Of a stretch of 43,933 nucleotides of DNA, positions 24,429 through 33,719 are shown piece by piece. Source of the DNA: Candidatus Borkfalkia excrementavium (GTDB taxonomy: Bacteria; Bacillota; Clostridia; Christensenellales; Borkfalkiaceae); assembly GCA_019115945.1 (NCBI GenBank), contig DXCO01000004.1, positions 1-43,933 of the forward strand, written 5' to 3'. Made by a program: the position numbers and the translations under genes. Each line of letters begins with the position of its first letter. Positions within the stretch are counted from its first letter, which is position 1. Below the pieces are notes generated by a model. The model was not told the DNA's origin. It searched no databases and saw only the letters and a program-made list of their open reading frames with translations.

Positions 24429-24686
24429 TCAACGGTCGAAGCGGATCTTTTTGGGCTCCCCGTACCGTTCCGTTTTTCGGCGGGTGTGCTTTTTTTCTAC
24501 GATATAGTAGATTTTTTCCGGCTCTTTGGGCGGTTCCGGCTTTGCGGGCGGCAAAGGTTCCTCCCCGCGTTTTTTTGCCGCGGAGCGAAGGAGCAGTTTT
24601 ACCCCCGCGACAGAACCGAGACAGATGCCGAACAGCAGGATCAGATAGACGCCGCCCCATAACGTGGAGGCTAATAGGCAGTTCAT
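24429..24686 (-). CDS. Hypothetical single-TM protein, Pro-rich linker
   Basis: 85 residues from ATG 24686 (AGGGGG upstream). A TM helix (about 8-30: WGGVYLILLFGICLGSVAGVKLLL) precedes a basic, proline-rich cytoplasmic tail (LPPAKPEPPKEPEKIYYIVEKK...). Not recognised. It converges with rsfS and is divergent from the nucleoside phosphorylase gene. The KIYYIVEKK/YGEPKKI tail recurs in small clostridial membrane proteins as far as I recall, but I would not name a family. Confidence 0.6.
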   Translation of the reverse strand: MNCLLASTLWGGVYLILLFGICLGSVAGVKLLLRSAAKKRGEEPLPPAKPEPPKEPEKIYYIVEKKHTRRKTERYGEPKKIRFDR

Positions 24687-24777
24687 AATATTCCCCCTGA
24701 AAAGATTTATTCTATCATAGCGCCTGCGTGCGCGCGGAAAAAGGCGGTTTCGGGCGGGAAAGAGGAGATTTTGACGC

Positions 24778-26079
24778 ATGCGCGTTTACGACATCATCGA
24801 GGCGAAAAAACGCAGGCGCGAACTGACCGACGCAGAGATCGGTTTTTTCGTGAAAAAAGTGGCGGACGGCTCCGCGACGGAAGGGCAGATCGCCGCTTTC
24901 TGTATGGCGGTGCTTCTCAACGGCATGACAAAGCGCGAGGCGGTTTCCCTCACGCTCGCCATGGCGGACAGCGGCAAAAAGACCCCGCGCCCGCCCGCGG
25001 ACGGGATATTTGCCGACAAACATTCGACGGGCGGCGTTTCCGATTCGACGACGCTCGTCCTCGTGCCCGTGCTCGCCTCTTTAGGCGTTAAATGTGCGAA
25101 ATATTCGGGCAGGGGGCTCGGGCACACGGGCGGCACGCTGGACAAACTGGAAAGTTTCCGCGGGCTGACGACCGCTCTTTCGCCGCAGGAATTTGCCGGT
25201 CAGGCGGTCAAAATCGGCGCTGTGATCGCCGGGCAGACGGAGGAAACGGTTCCCGCAGACAAGCGGATGTATGCGGTGCGCGATCTGACCGCCACCGTGG
25301 ACAGCATTCCGCTGATCGCCTCTTCGGTTATGAGCAAAAAACTCGCCTCTTTTTCCGACGTCATCCTTTTGGATGTAAAGTACGGAGACGGCGCGTTTAT
25401 GCGCACGGCGTCCGAGGCGGAAAAACTCGCTTCTCTTATGGTCGGCATAGGCAGTGCGGCGGGCAGAAAGACGTGCGCCGCCGTGACCCGCATGGATTCC
25501 CCTTTAGGCGATGCGATCGGCTGCAACGCGGAAGTGCGCGAGGCGGTCGGGGTGTTGCAGGGTAAAATTTCCAACGATCTTTCCGCTCTGTCTTTTTACC
25601 ATTGCGAAAAGATCCTCGAACAGGCGGAGGGGATCGCGGAAGAAGAGGCGAAGCGCCGCGTGAAAGAAGCGGTCGCGTCGGGACGGGCGTTGGATAAATT
25701 GGCCGAAATGGTCGGCGCGCAGGGCGGAGATCCGCGCGACGTGTATGAAGCGGAAAAAACTTTGCCCCTTGCAAAAAACGAACGGCGTATCGAAGCGAAG
25801 AAAGACGGATATTTGAAAATTTCAGCGCTCGCGCTCGGCCGCGCCTGCCTTGAAATGGGCGGCGGCAGAGAAAAGGCGGGGGCTCAGATCGATCACGAGG
25901 CGGCGATTCTGCTCGGAAAGCGCGCGGGAGAATTCGTCCGCCGCGGGGAAACGCTGGCAACGCTATATTATAATGATAAAGAGGGAGATGCGTACGCCCT
26001 TGCGGAGAGCGCGTTTTCCCTTTCGGATAAAAGAATCAGACTGCGCCCGCTCGTGCACTCTTTCACGGCGGGCCGATAA
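24778..26079 (+). CDS. pdp: Pyrimidine-nucleoside phosphorylase
   Basis: 433 residues. MRVYDIIEAKKRRRELTDAEI is the family start; DKHSTGGVSDSTTLVLVPVLASLG is the phosphate-binding signature, SGRGLGHTGGTLDKLES the second, and LIASSVMSKKLA the base-binding region. It cleaves thymidine, uridine and deoxyuridine with phosphate to base and (deoxy)ribose-1-phosphate. Where many homologues have GVGD or GVAD, this has GVSD. GAGGAG precedes ATG 24778. deoC follows 10 bp downstream, so deoxyribose phosphate is passed on to catabolism. Confidence 0.95.
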   Translation: MRVYDIIEAKKRRRELTDAEIGFFVKKVADGSATEGQIAAFCMAVLLNGMTKREAVSLTLAMADSGKKTPRPPADGIFADKHSTGGVSDSTTLVLVPVLASLGVKCAKYSGRGLGHTGGTLDKLESFRGLTTALSPQEFAGQAVKIGAVIAGQTEETVPADKRMYAVRDLTATVDSIPLIASSVMSKKLASFSDVILLDVKYGDGAFMRTASEAEKLASLMVGIGSAAGRKTCAAVTRMDSPLGDAIGCNAEVREAVGVLQGKISNDLSALSFYHCEKILEQAEGIAEEEAKRRVKEAVASGRALDKLAEMVGAQGGDPRDVYEAEKTLPLAKNERRIEAKKDGYLKISALALGRACLEMGGGREKAGAQIDHEAAILLGKRAGEFVRRGETLATLYYNDKEGDAYALAESAFSLSDKRIRLRPLVHSFTAGR

Positions 26080-26089
26080 AGGAGGATTT

Positions 26090-26902
26090 ATGTTCGGAAA
26101 AAAGAGAAAAATTGCGCAAGAGGAAACCGCGGCGCCTGCCGCAGAGGAAAATAAAAGCGAACAAACGGCGGCGGAGGAACTTTCGCCGGATACGGAGCGG
26201 GAAGAATTTGAAGAATTCAAAAAACAGAAAAAATTGCTGGAGATCAAGCGCCTGCTCAAAATGATCGACCACACCCTGCTCAAACAGACGGCGACCCGTT
26301 CCGAAATACGGAAACTCTGCGACGAGGCGGTCGAATACGGGTTCTGTTCCGTCTGCGTACAGCCCGTGTACGTGGCGGATTGTTTCAACTTTCTCAAAAA
26401 CGCCCCCGCGGTGAAGATCGCGTGCGTCGTCGGGTTCCCCATGGGTGAAAACGTGACGGCTACCAAAGTTTTCGAAACGAAGCGCGCGCTCGCCGACGGT
26501 GCGGACGAGATCGACATGGTCGCCTGTATTTCCGCGATCAAAAACGGAAATTTCAGTTACGTCAAACGCGAGATCAAAAAGGTCGTGGCGGCGGCGAAGG
26601 GCAAACCCGTCAAAGTCATCCTCGAAACCTCCCTTCTCACGCAGAACGAGATGGTCAAAGCGGCCGTCTGCGCGCGCGACGCTGGAGCGGCGTTCGTCAA
26701 GACGAGCACCGGCTATTTCGGCGAAGGCGCCAAGGCAGAGGACGTGAAACTTCTCAAACAGACGGTGCAGGGGAGTTGTCTTGTCAAGGCTTCGGGAGGG
26801 ATCCGTTCGGCGGAGCAGTTCAGGGCCATGGTCAATGCGGGTGCGGACAGGATCGGCACCAGCGCAGGGAAAGAGATCGCCGAAGAGATCAGAAAGTCAT
26901 GA
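26090..26902 (+). CDS. deoC: Deoxyribose-phosphate aldolase with N-terminal extension
   Basis: 270 residues against about 220 usual. The catalytic core begins near residue 56 (LKMIDHTLLKQTAT) and includes CVVGFPMG, the Schiff-base Lys in FVKTSTGYFG and the second Lys in LVKASGGIRS. It splits deoxyribose-5-phosphate to glyceraldehyde-3-phosphate and acetaldehyde. The first ~50 residues are Glu/Ala/Lys-rich and probably helical or disordered. They are translated: AAAGGAGG lies exactly before ATG 26090 and no ribosome binding site occurs near the core. Second gene of the pdp-deoC operon. Confidence 0.94.
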   Translation: MFGKKRKIAQEETAAPAAEENKSEQTAAEELSPDTEREEFEEFKKQKKLLEIKRLLKMIDHTLLKQTATRSEIRKLCDEAVEYGFCSVCVQPVYVADCFNFLKNAPAVKIACVVGFPMGENVTATKVFETKRALADGADEIDMVACISAIKNGNFSYVKREIKKVVAAAKGKPVKVILETSLLTQNEMVKAAVCARDAGAAFVKTSTGYFGEGAKAEDVKLLKQTVQGSCLVKASGGIRSAEQFRAMVNAGADRIGTSAGKEIAEEIRKS

Positions 26903-26918
26903 TTCAGAAAAATTTTTG

Positions 26919-26948
26919 AGGCGCAGCCTTGCAGGGCGGCGCCTTTTT
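26919..26948 (+). terminator. Terminator of pdp-deoC
   Basis: AGGCGC (26919-26924) pairs with GCGCCT (26939-26944) and an imperfect inner stem GCCT/AGGGC, then TTTTT. Confidence 0.7.
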
Positions 26949-26957
26949 ACGGATAAT
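26929..26957 (+). promoter_or_regulatory. Candidate promoter for a small RNA
   Basis: TTGCAG, 17-bp spacer, GATAAT. It overlaps the deoC terminator and would start transcription near 26964, at the base of the next hairpin. Confidence 0.45.
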
Positions 26958-26963
26958 TTTCTC

Positions 26964-27080
26964 CGCCGAAACGCGGCTGTCCTGGCCGCGTTTCGGCAAG
27001 TGCGCCCCGAACGGCCGCGCAATACATTCGCATATCCTGCGGACGGCTGAATCCCCACCGGATACGGCGGGGATTTTTTC
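26964..27080 (+). ncRNA. Candidate small RNA, about 115 nt, unassigned
   Basis: No ORF of note lies in 26903-27271. Starting at the position predicted by the promoter at 26929-26957, there is a perfect 12-bp hairpin GCCGAAACGCGG/CCGCGTTTCGGC (26965-26976 with 26986-26997, 9-nt loop), a linker of about 50 nt, and a terminator hairpin at 27050-27079. Promoter, 5' hairpin and terminator line up as an independent transcript. It does not resemble SRP RNA, 6S, tmRNA, RNase P or a riboswitch class I know. Alternatively it is just the processed 3' end of pdp-deoC read-through. Confidence 0.4.
27050..27079 (+). terminator. Rho-independent terminator
   Basis: AATCCCCACCG (27050-27060) pairs with CGGCGGGGATT (27065-27075) with one mismatch and a GATA loop, then TTTTTT. 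Confidence 0.85.
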
Positions 27081-27091
27081 TTATTTTTATT

Positions 27092-27164
27092 GGTTAACAT
27101 AGGTTAATTTTATTTGACAACGGGGATATTATATAGTATAATACGTTCGTAAACTAAAGTTAAC
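27092..27164 (+). promoter_or_regulatory. Repeated (G/A)GTTAA(C/T) motif, candidate iron-responsive operator
   Basis: GGTTAAC (27092-27098) and GGTTAAT (27102-27108) are spaced 10 bp apart on one DNA face just upstream of the -35; AGTTAAC (27158-27164) lies past the transcript start. They resemble half-sites of DtxR/IdeR-type boxes. Regulator identity is inference. Confidence 0.45.
27114..27142 (+). promoter_or_regulatory. Promoter of DUF3793-flavodoxin operon
   Basis: TTGACA, 17-bp spacer, TATAAT: exact sigma-A consensus. The leader before ATG 27272 is about 120 nt with no clear hairpin. Confidence 0.85.
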
Positions 27165-27271
27165 TCTCATTTTTCGCGCGGCGGACGGGCCTGATAAAAA
27201 ATCCGGTTTGCAAAACATCGCAAACTGCCCCGCATGCCGCCGTGGATCGGGGAGCGAGGGGAGAGCGCGGA

Positions 27272-27805
27272 ATGAGCAATCTCGAACGGAACGTCGCCAA
27301 TTTCTGCGGAGCGGCGATGGCGGGCATCAAACCCGCAAGCCTTGCCGTCTGCGGTCCGGGCGAACGGGAAGAACTGCTCTCTTTTTCCGAAATTTTTCGG
27401 AAAAAGGGGATCCGCATAGAACTTCTCGGCACAAAAAACGGCAAATTGACCTATCTTGCGTTCAGGGAAAACAAACTCAAAGATCATCTGGCTTTGCGGG
27501 AAAACGCCGCGTTTTTGCGCAAATTCGGTTATCCAGTGCACAATTTCGAGGGCTGTATCGATTTTTTGAAGTTGCGCCTCCTTTGCGAATGTTATCCCCA
27601 CGAAGTGGGCGTCTTTCTCGGCTATCCCGTCGAAGACATCGCCGGTTACATGAACGATCCGGGCGGCTGTATTTTCAGCGGCGCCTGGAAAGTGTACGCG
27701 CGGCCGGAAGAAAAGCGCGCCCTGTTCGAAAGGTACAAACGGTGTACCGACTGTATCGTAAAACGGCTGCTCGGGGGCAAGGCTTTGGCGGAAATTTTCA
27801 GATAA
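27272..27805 (+). CDS. DUF3793 family protein
   Basis: 177 residues from ATG 27272 (GGGGAG upstream); a GTG ten codons earlier is less likely. Segments ASLAVCGPGE, KKGIRIELLGTKNGKLTYLAFRENKL, LKLRLLCECYPHEVGVFLGYPVEDIAGYM and GCIFSGAWKVYARPEE are typical of DUF3793, a clostridial family of unknown biochemistry that commonly accompanies flavodoxin and ferrous-iron transport genes. Cysteines in RYKRCTDCIVKR near the C-terminus could bind metal. It is 47 bp upstream of flavodoxin in an operon with a consensus promoter and candidate metal-regulator motifs, so a role under iron limitation is plausible. Confidence 0.85.
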   Translation: MSNLERNVANFCGAAMAGIKPASLAVCGPGEREELLSFSEIFRKKGIRIELLGTKNGKLTYLAFRENKLKDHLALRENAAFLRKFGYPVHNFEGCIDFLKLRLLCECYPHEVGVFLGYPVEDIAGYMNDPGGCIFSGAWKVYARPEEKRALFERYKRCTDCIVKRLLGGKALAEIFR

Positions 27806-27852
27806 ATGCGCGCCCGCGGGTCGGGCAGCGGAAATTTTAAGGAGATATCACT

Positions 27853-28263
27853 ATGAAAACGGCAATCATATACTGGTCGGCAACGGGCAACACGCAGACG
27901 ATGGCGGAGAATATTCTCGAAGGCATCAGACAGGCGGGAGGAGAGGCGGATCTCTTTTCCGTATCCGAAATTTCGCCCGCGGACGCCGCCGCATACGACG
28001 TACTTCTTCTGGGCTGTCCCGCAATGGGGGCGGAAGAACTCGAATCGGAGGAATTCGAGCCCTTTTATACCCAACTGGAAGGGCAGATCGCGGGGAAAAC
28101 GGTCGGCCTGTTCGGCTCCTACGATTGGGGCGACGGCGAGTGGATGCGCCTTTGGAAAGACCGCGCGGAGGCCGCGGGCATTTCGGTAAAGGATACCCTG
28201 ATCGTAAATATGAACGACGATCCTGCAGAGCCCTGCAAGTCGTTTGCAGAACAGTTTGCCTGA
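27853..28263 (+). CDS. Flavodoxin
   Basis: 136 residues. IIYWSATGNTQTMAENILEG is the FMN-phosphate loop (the usual T/S-x-T-G-N-T as SATGNT), LLGCPAMGAEELE and LFGSYDWGDGEW are the two isoalloxazine loops, the latter with aromatic Y and W. A short-chain flavodoxin that replaces ferredoxin as electron carrier, typically when iron is scarce. AAGGAG precedes ATG 27853. A 28-bp palindromic terminator lies at 28366. Confidence 0.95.
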   Translation: MKTAIIYWSATGNTQTMAENILEGIRQAGGEADLFSVSEISPADAAAYDVLLLGCPAMGAEELESEEFEPFYTQLEGQIAGKTVGLFGSYDWGDGEWMRLWKDRAEAAGISVKDTLIVNMNDDPAEPCKSFAEQFA

Positions 28264-28365
28264 TTTTTCGCGCATCCCGTCTTCTTGCCTCTCGCTGGGC
28301 GGAAGAAATTTTGTTCCTTCAACAACATCGCTTACTCCATAAAATAATAACCTACCGATTAACGG

Positions 28366-28393
28366 AAAGGGCGGCGCCGCGGCGCCGCCCTTT
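28366..28393 (+). terminator. Palindromic hairpin downstream of flavodoxin
   Basis: A perfect 28-bp palindrome; arms AAAGGGCGGCGCC and its complement, flanked by TTTC. The stretch 28264-28597 otherwise holds only the hrcA promoter and CIRCE. Confidence 0.8.
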
Positions 28394-28489
28394 CTGTCTG
28401 CCTTGCCCGCTTTTGGAAATATTTGTATGCAGCGGACGGCTTTTCTTGAGAATCTTTTTTTGAAATTTTTGAAAATCGGCATAAAACCC

Positions 28490-28518
28490 TTGACAACGCG
28501 TGACAATAAGAATATAAT
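28490..28518 (+). promoter_or_regulatory. hrcA operon promoter
   Basis: TTGACA, 17-bp spacer, TATAAT, exact consensus, with CIRCE directly downstream. Confidence 0.9.
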
Positions 28519-28522
28519 TGTT

Positions 28523-28549
28523 TTAGCACTTTGGATAAGAGAGTGCTAA
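28523..28549 (+). promoter_or_regulatory. CIRCE element (HrcA operator)
   Basis: TTAGCACTT-N9-GAGTGCTAA. The right arm is perfect; the left arm has T instead of C at its ninth base. It begins 4 bp after the -10, so HrcA bound here blocks initiation. Confidence 0.95.
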
Positions 28550-28597
28550 CATAGTTGAAAAAGAAGTGCCAAAATCCGTAAAGGAGGCGGGTTTCAG

Positions 28598-29668
28598 ATG
28601 AAAATGTCCGACAGGAAAAAGAAAATACTTCAGATCGTGGTGGATGAGTATATCAATACCGCGGTCCCCGTGTCGAGCAAAGTCATCACGGAAAAGCATC
28701 TGACGGATATCAGTTCCGCCACGGTGCGCAACGAACTCGCATCGCTCGAAGAACTCGGTTATCTGACGCAGTTCCACACCTCGGGCGGCAGGGTTCCTTC
28801 TCCGCAGGCGTATCGGTTTTATATCGAAGAACTGATGGAAAAGGGAAACTTGTCCGAGAGCGATCTCGACTATATCGAAAAATCCTTTTCCGGCAAGTCG
28901 AACGACGTGGAACACTTGATCAAAAACGTATCCAAAGTCATCAGCGACCTCACCGATTATACGTCGGTGGCCATAACGCCCCATGCGGATGCGGAAACGG
29001 TAAAAAGCCTCGCGCTTCTTCCCTGCGGAGATCAGAAGGCGCTTTTGGTCATCATGACGAGCGAGAGGATCCTCCGCGACAGTTTTATCGATATCCCCGA
29101 ACATATGTCGGACGAAGAACTGGAAAGCGCTTCCAAAATGATCGGCAAACTGTTCGAAGGCAAGGCTCTGTCCGATATCAGAGAGGTAGAGGAAGAGGTG
29201 CTTGCCGATTTCGGCCAGTACCGCCAGGTCATGCACGAAGTGATCGACGCGCTCAAATCGTATACCCGTCCCCGCGACGAGGACGTGGTGCTCACGGGCG
29301 CGGACAAAATATTCAACCACCCCGAATACGAAGATATCGACAACGTAAAGAATTTTCTTACGGTCATATCCAGCAAAGACAGGCTTGCCGATCTCATCGA
29401 GGGGGACGATGAAATTCAGATCAACGTCAAAATCGGTTCCTGCGACGACAAGGATATGCCGGATGATTGTTCCGTCGTTTCCGCGACCTATCTTGCGGGC
29501 GGAAAAAATCTTGGCACTTACGGCGTCATCGGCCCCATCCGCATGGACTATCCGAAAGTCATCACCGTGCTGGAAAACGTGGGGAAGGCGCTCGAAGAAC
29601 TGATCGACAACAAATACGGCAAAAAGGACGGCAATAAAGATGAGTGCGGAAGAAAGAAAGATGAATGA
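28598..29668 (+). CDS. hrcA: Heat-inducible transcription repressor HrcA
   Basis: 356 residues, usual length. N-terminal winged helix: RKKKILQIVVDEYINTAVPVSSKVI, SSATVRNELASLEELGYL, HTSGGRVPS, followed by the GAF-like dimerisation domain and YGVIGPIRMDYPKVITVLENV at the end. Represses its own operon through CIRCE and needs the chaperonin or chaperone machinery to stay folded. GGAGG precedes ATG 28598; its 3' end overlaps grpE by 29 bp. Confidence 0.97.
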   Translation: MKMSDRKKKILQIVVDEYINTAVPVSSKVITEKHLTDISSATVRNELASLEELGYLTQFHTSGGRVPSPQAYRFYIEELMEKGNLSESDLDYIEKSFSGKSNDVEHLIKNVSKVISDLTDYTSVAITPHADAETVKSLALLPCGDQKALLVIMTSERILRDSFIDIPEHMSDEELESASKMIGKLFEGKALSDIREVEEEVLADFGQYRQVMHEVIDALKSYTRPRDEDVVLTGADKIFNHPEYEDIDNVKNFLTVISSKDRLADLIEGDDEIQINVKIGSCDDKDMPDDCSVVSATYLAGGKNLGTYGVIGPIRMDYPKVITVLENVGKALEELIDNKYGKKDGNKDECGRKKDE

Positions 29669-30236
29669 CGAAGAGATAAAGGAAGGCGGCGTGGAGCCGT
29701 CTGCAGAGGAGCCCTGCGCGGAGCAGAAGGCCGAAGAGCCTGCCGTTGCGGAAAAGGAGAACGCAGCCAAAGACAGGCACGGCAAGCACGAAAAACTTGC
29801 CGCAGAACTGGAAAAAGCGCGCGCCGAAGCGGCCGATTATAAAGACAAATGGGTGCGCACGGCGGCGGAATACGAAAATTTCCGCAAGCGCAACGCAGAG
29901 ACGCGGCACACGAGTTACATGGAAGGCCGCGCGGACGTGATCGCAAAAGTATTTCCTGTGGGCGACAATCTTGAACGCGCGCTCGCAACCTGCGACGAAA
30001 ATACCAAAAAGGGCATCGAACTGGTTTTGAGAAGTTTTCGGGCGATGCTCGAAGGAGAGGGGATCGAAGAGATCAACCCCGTCGGAGAGGAGTTCGACCC
30101 GAAGTACTGCGAGGCGATCATGAGCGAACCCGCAGAAGAAGGCGTGGAGCCCGGCTACGTGAAGGAAGTTTTTCTCAAAGGCTATAAGCGCGGAGAAAAA
30201 GTGCTGCGCTATGCGCAGGTCAAAGTGACGGGCTGA
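29640..30236 (+). CDS. grpE: GrpE nucleotide exchange factor
   Basis: 198 residues. An acidic N-terminal tail (1-50) precedes a long coiled coil (about 48-95: KLAAELEKARAEAADYKDKWVRTAAEYENFRKR) and the beta domain with NPVGEEFDPKYCEAIMSEP and YKRGEKVLRYAQVKV. It drives ADP release from DnaK. Start could also be ATG 29661; I prefer 29640, which has AAGGA about nine bases upstream within hrcA. Overlap with hrcA suggests coupling. Confidence 0.95.
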   Translation: MSAEERKMNDEEIKEGGVEPSAEEPCAEQKAEEPAVAEKENAAKDRHGKHEKLAAELEKARAEAADYKDKWVRTAAEYENFRKRNAETRHTSYMEGRADVIAKVFPVGDNLERALATCDENTKKGIELVLRSFRAMLEGEGIEEINPVGEEFDPKYCEAIMSEPAEEGVEPGYVKEVFLKGYKRGEKVLRYAQVKVTG

Positions 30237-30307
30237 AAAACGGATACAGGCGGCCGAAAGCCGTTTGCATATAAAATAAATTCAGATATTTACTCGAAGG
30301 AGGATAG

Positions 30308-32107
<1,800 letters not shown>

Positions 32108-32160
32108 AAGGCAATTCACAGGATTTGTTTTGATCGGGAAAAACAAATTTCAGTGAGAAA

Positions 32161-32210
32161 GAGGGAGACACCTGCCGCGCGCCCGTTCGGGGCGCGCGGG
32201 GGTCTCCCTC
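32161..32210 (+). other. Long two-tier hairpin between dnaK and dnaJ
   Basis: Outer stem GAGGGAGAC/GTCTCCCTC (32161-32169 with 32202-32210), inner stem CCGCGCGCCC/GGGCGCGCGG (32175-32184 with 32190-32199), loop GTTCG. No T-run follows, so it looks more like a processing or stabilising structure, or a partial terminator, that lowers dnaJ relative to dnaK. Confidence 0.75.
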
Positions 32211-32318
32211 ATTGTGCGATATATCGGATCGGGTTTCTGATCATTCCCTTGCAAGCGGTTTTGCGCCTTGCGCAGTTTTGTCCGCAGGGGAACGCGAGAA
32301 TCATGTAAAAGGTTATCT

Positions 32319-33467
32319 ATGGCAAACAGTAAGAATTATTATGAAATATTGGGCGTCGACCGCAAAGCGTCGGAGGCGGACATTAAGGCGGCTTACAGAA
32401 AACTCGTCAAAATGTATCACCCCGACCTGCATCCCAACGACGCGAACGCTGCGGCGAAATTCAAAGAGGTGAACGAGGCGAACGAGGTCCTTTCCGATCC
32501 GCAGAAGCGTGCCGCTTACGACTATGAACTCGATCACCCCGGCGCCCGTTCGGGCGGCGGTTTTTCCGGCTTCGGCGGCAGCGGCGGTTTTTCCGGCTTC
32601 GGCGGTTTCGGCGATATTTTCAACGATATTTTCAGCGGATTCACCTCTTCCTCCTCTGCCCGCGCGGACACGCAGGGCGAAGACATCACCAAAGAGGTGG
32701 TTTTAAGTTTTCTCGACGCGGCCAAAGGGTGCACGAAAGAGATCCGCTATACCCGCAACGAACCCTGCGCTTCCTGTAAAGGCACGGGTGCGAAGAACGG
32801 CACGGCATACAAGACGTGCGACAAATGCGGCGGCAGCGGTCAGGTGCGCTATACGCAGGATACGCTGTTCGGCAGAACGATCCGCATGGCCGCATGCGAC
32901 GCGTGCGGCGGCACGGGCAAAAAGATCGTGGATTTCTGCCCCGACTGCAAGGGCAAGGGTTACGTGCGCAAAGAGACGGTCGTCACGCTGAACATTCCGG
33001 CCGGCGCGGATACGAACAGTTATATCCGCAAAAAGGGATACGGCCAGGCCTCCGCAAACGGGGGCGCGCCCGGCGATCTGATCGTCGTGTTCCGTGTCGA
33101 GCCGCACAAGATCTTCAAACGTAAGGACAAAGATCTTTACGTGGAACTGCCCGTTTCCTTCAAAACGGCCGCGCTCGGCGGCAAAGTGCGGGTGCCCGGG
33201 ATCGACGAGACGTTTGAATATCTCATTCCCGACGGAACGCAGAGCGGAACGGTGTTCTGCGTGCGCGGCAAAGGGCTGAAAACGCGGACGGGCACGGGAA
33301 ATATGTACATCAGCGTCGTCGTGGAGGTGCCCACGAAACTGTCGCGCGAGCAAAAGGCGGAACTTGAAAAATTTGACGCGGATACCGACGCAAAGCAGAC
33401 GCCGAAAATCAAAAATTTCCGCGACAACGTGCAGGCAATGTACGGGCAGGATCCTTATAAAGTATAA
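32319..33467 (+). CDS. dnaJ: Chaperone protein DnaJ
   Basis: 382 residues from ATG 32319 ([13 protein letters not shown]); an upstream in-frame extension lacks J-domain similarity. J domain with HPD in [10 protein letters not shown], a Gly/Phe-rich linker (about 75-110), four CxxCxGxG zinc repeats ([32 protein letters not shown]), then the two C-terminal substrate domains. It delivers clients to DnaK. AAAAGG serves as ribosome binding site. A strong terminator closes the operon. Confidence 0.97.
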   Translation: MANSKNYYEILGVDRKASEADIKAAYRKLVKMYHPDLHPNDANAAAKFKEVNEANEVLSDPQKRAAYDYELDHPGARSGGGFSGFGGSGGFSGFGGFGDIFNDIFSGFTSSSSARADTQGEDITKEVVLSFLDAAKGCTKEIRYTRNEPCASCKGTGAKNGTAYKTCDKCGGSGQVRYTQDTLFGRTIRMAACDACGGTGKKIVDFCPDCKGKGYVRKETVVTLNIPAGADTNSYIRKKGYGQASANGGAPGDLIVVFRVEPHKIFKRKDKDLYVELPVSFKTAALGGKVRVPGIDETFEYLIPDGTQSGTVFCVRGKGLKTRTGTGNMYISVVVEVPTKLSREQKAELEKFDADTDAKQTPKIKNFRDNVQAMYGQDPYKV

Positions 33468-33496
33468 TCGGTAAGCCGTAAAAAAACATAATTTTA

Positions 33497-33541
33497 TCGT
33501 GCGGGGCTGTTCCTTACGGAAAACCCCGCACGAATTTTTTT
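33497..33541 (+). terminator. Terminator of hrcA-grpE-dnaK-dnaJ
   Basis: TCGTGCGGGG (33497-33506) pairs with CCCCGCACGA (33524-33533), followed by seven T. Confidence 0.9.
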
Positions 33542-33557
33542 AACCAAACGCAGATAA

Positions 33558-33586
33558 TTGACATGCAACTTTAAGAGGATTATAAT
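33558..33586 (+). promoter_or_regulatory. Promoter of the double-HTH cassette
   Basis: TTGACA, 17-bp spacer, TATAAT, exact consensus. The transcript start region (33581-33616) is A+T-rich with imperfect ATTATA and GAATCAAA/TTTGGTGAATT symmetry, a plausible autoregulatory operator. Confidence 0.85.
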
Positions 33587-33617
33587 TGAATCAAAATTAT
33601 AGATTTGGTGAATTAAT

Positions 33618-33719
33618 ATGCGGGAAAGTTTTGAATCGGATAAAATTTATGAGCGGGTGGAAAAGTGGGACAGGCAAAAGGCCGCCGTTACGAGTTTGTT
33701 GGAGTCTTATCAGGAATAA
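33618..33719 (+). CDS. Possible 33-residue peptide upstream of HTH regulator
   Basis: ATG 33618 to TAA 33717-33719 encodes a charged, helical peptide beginning MRESFESDKIYERVEKW and ending LLESYQE. It lies about 30 nt after the promoter start site, is the first ATG of the transcript, and its stop codon directly abuts the next ATG (TAAATG), the arrangement of a translationally coupled leader or partner peptide. The ribosome binding site is weak (GGTG). It may be a regulatory leader ORF or a small interacting protein. I have no homologue in mind. Confidence 0.5.
   Translation: MRESFESDKIYERVEKWDRQKAAVTSLLESYQE

Noticed and set aside
25850-26089. Even longer deoC start inside pdp.
   Set aside because: It overlaps the phosphorylase coding region out of frame; AAAGGAGG is placed for ATG 26090.
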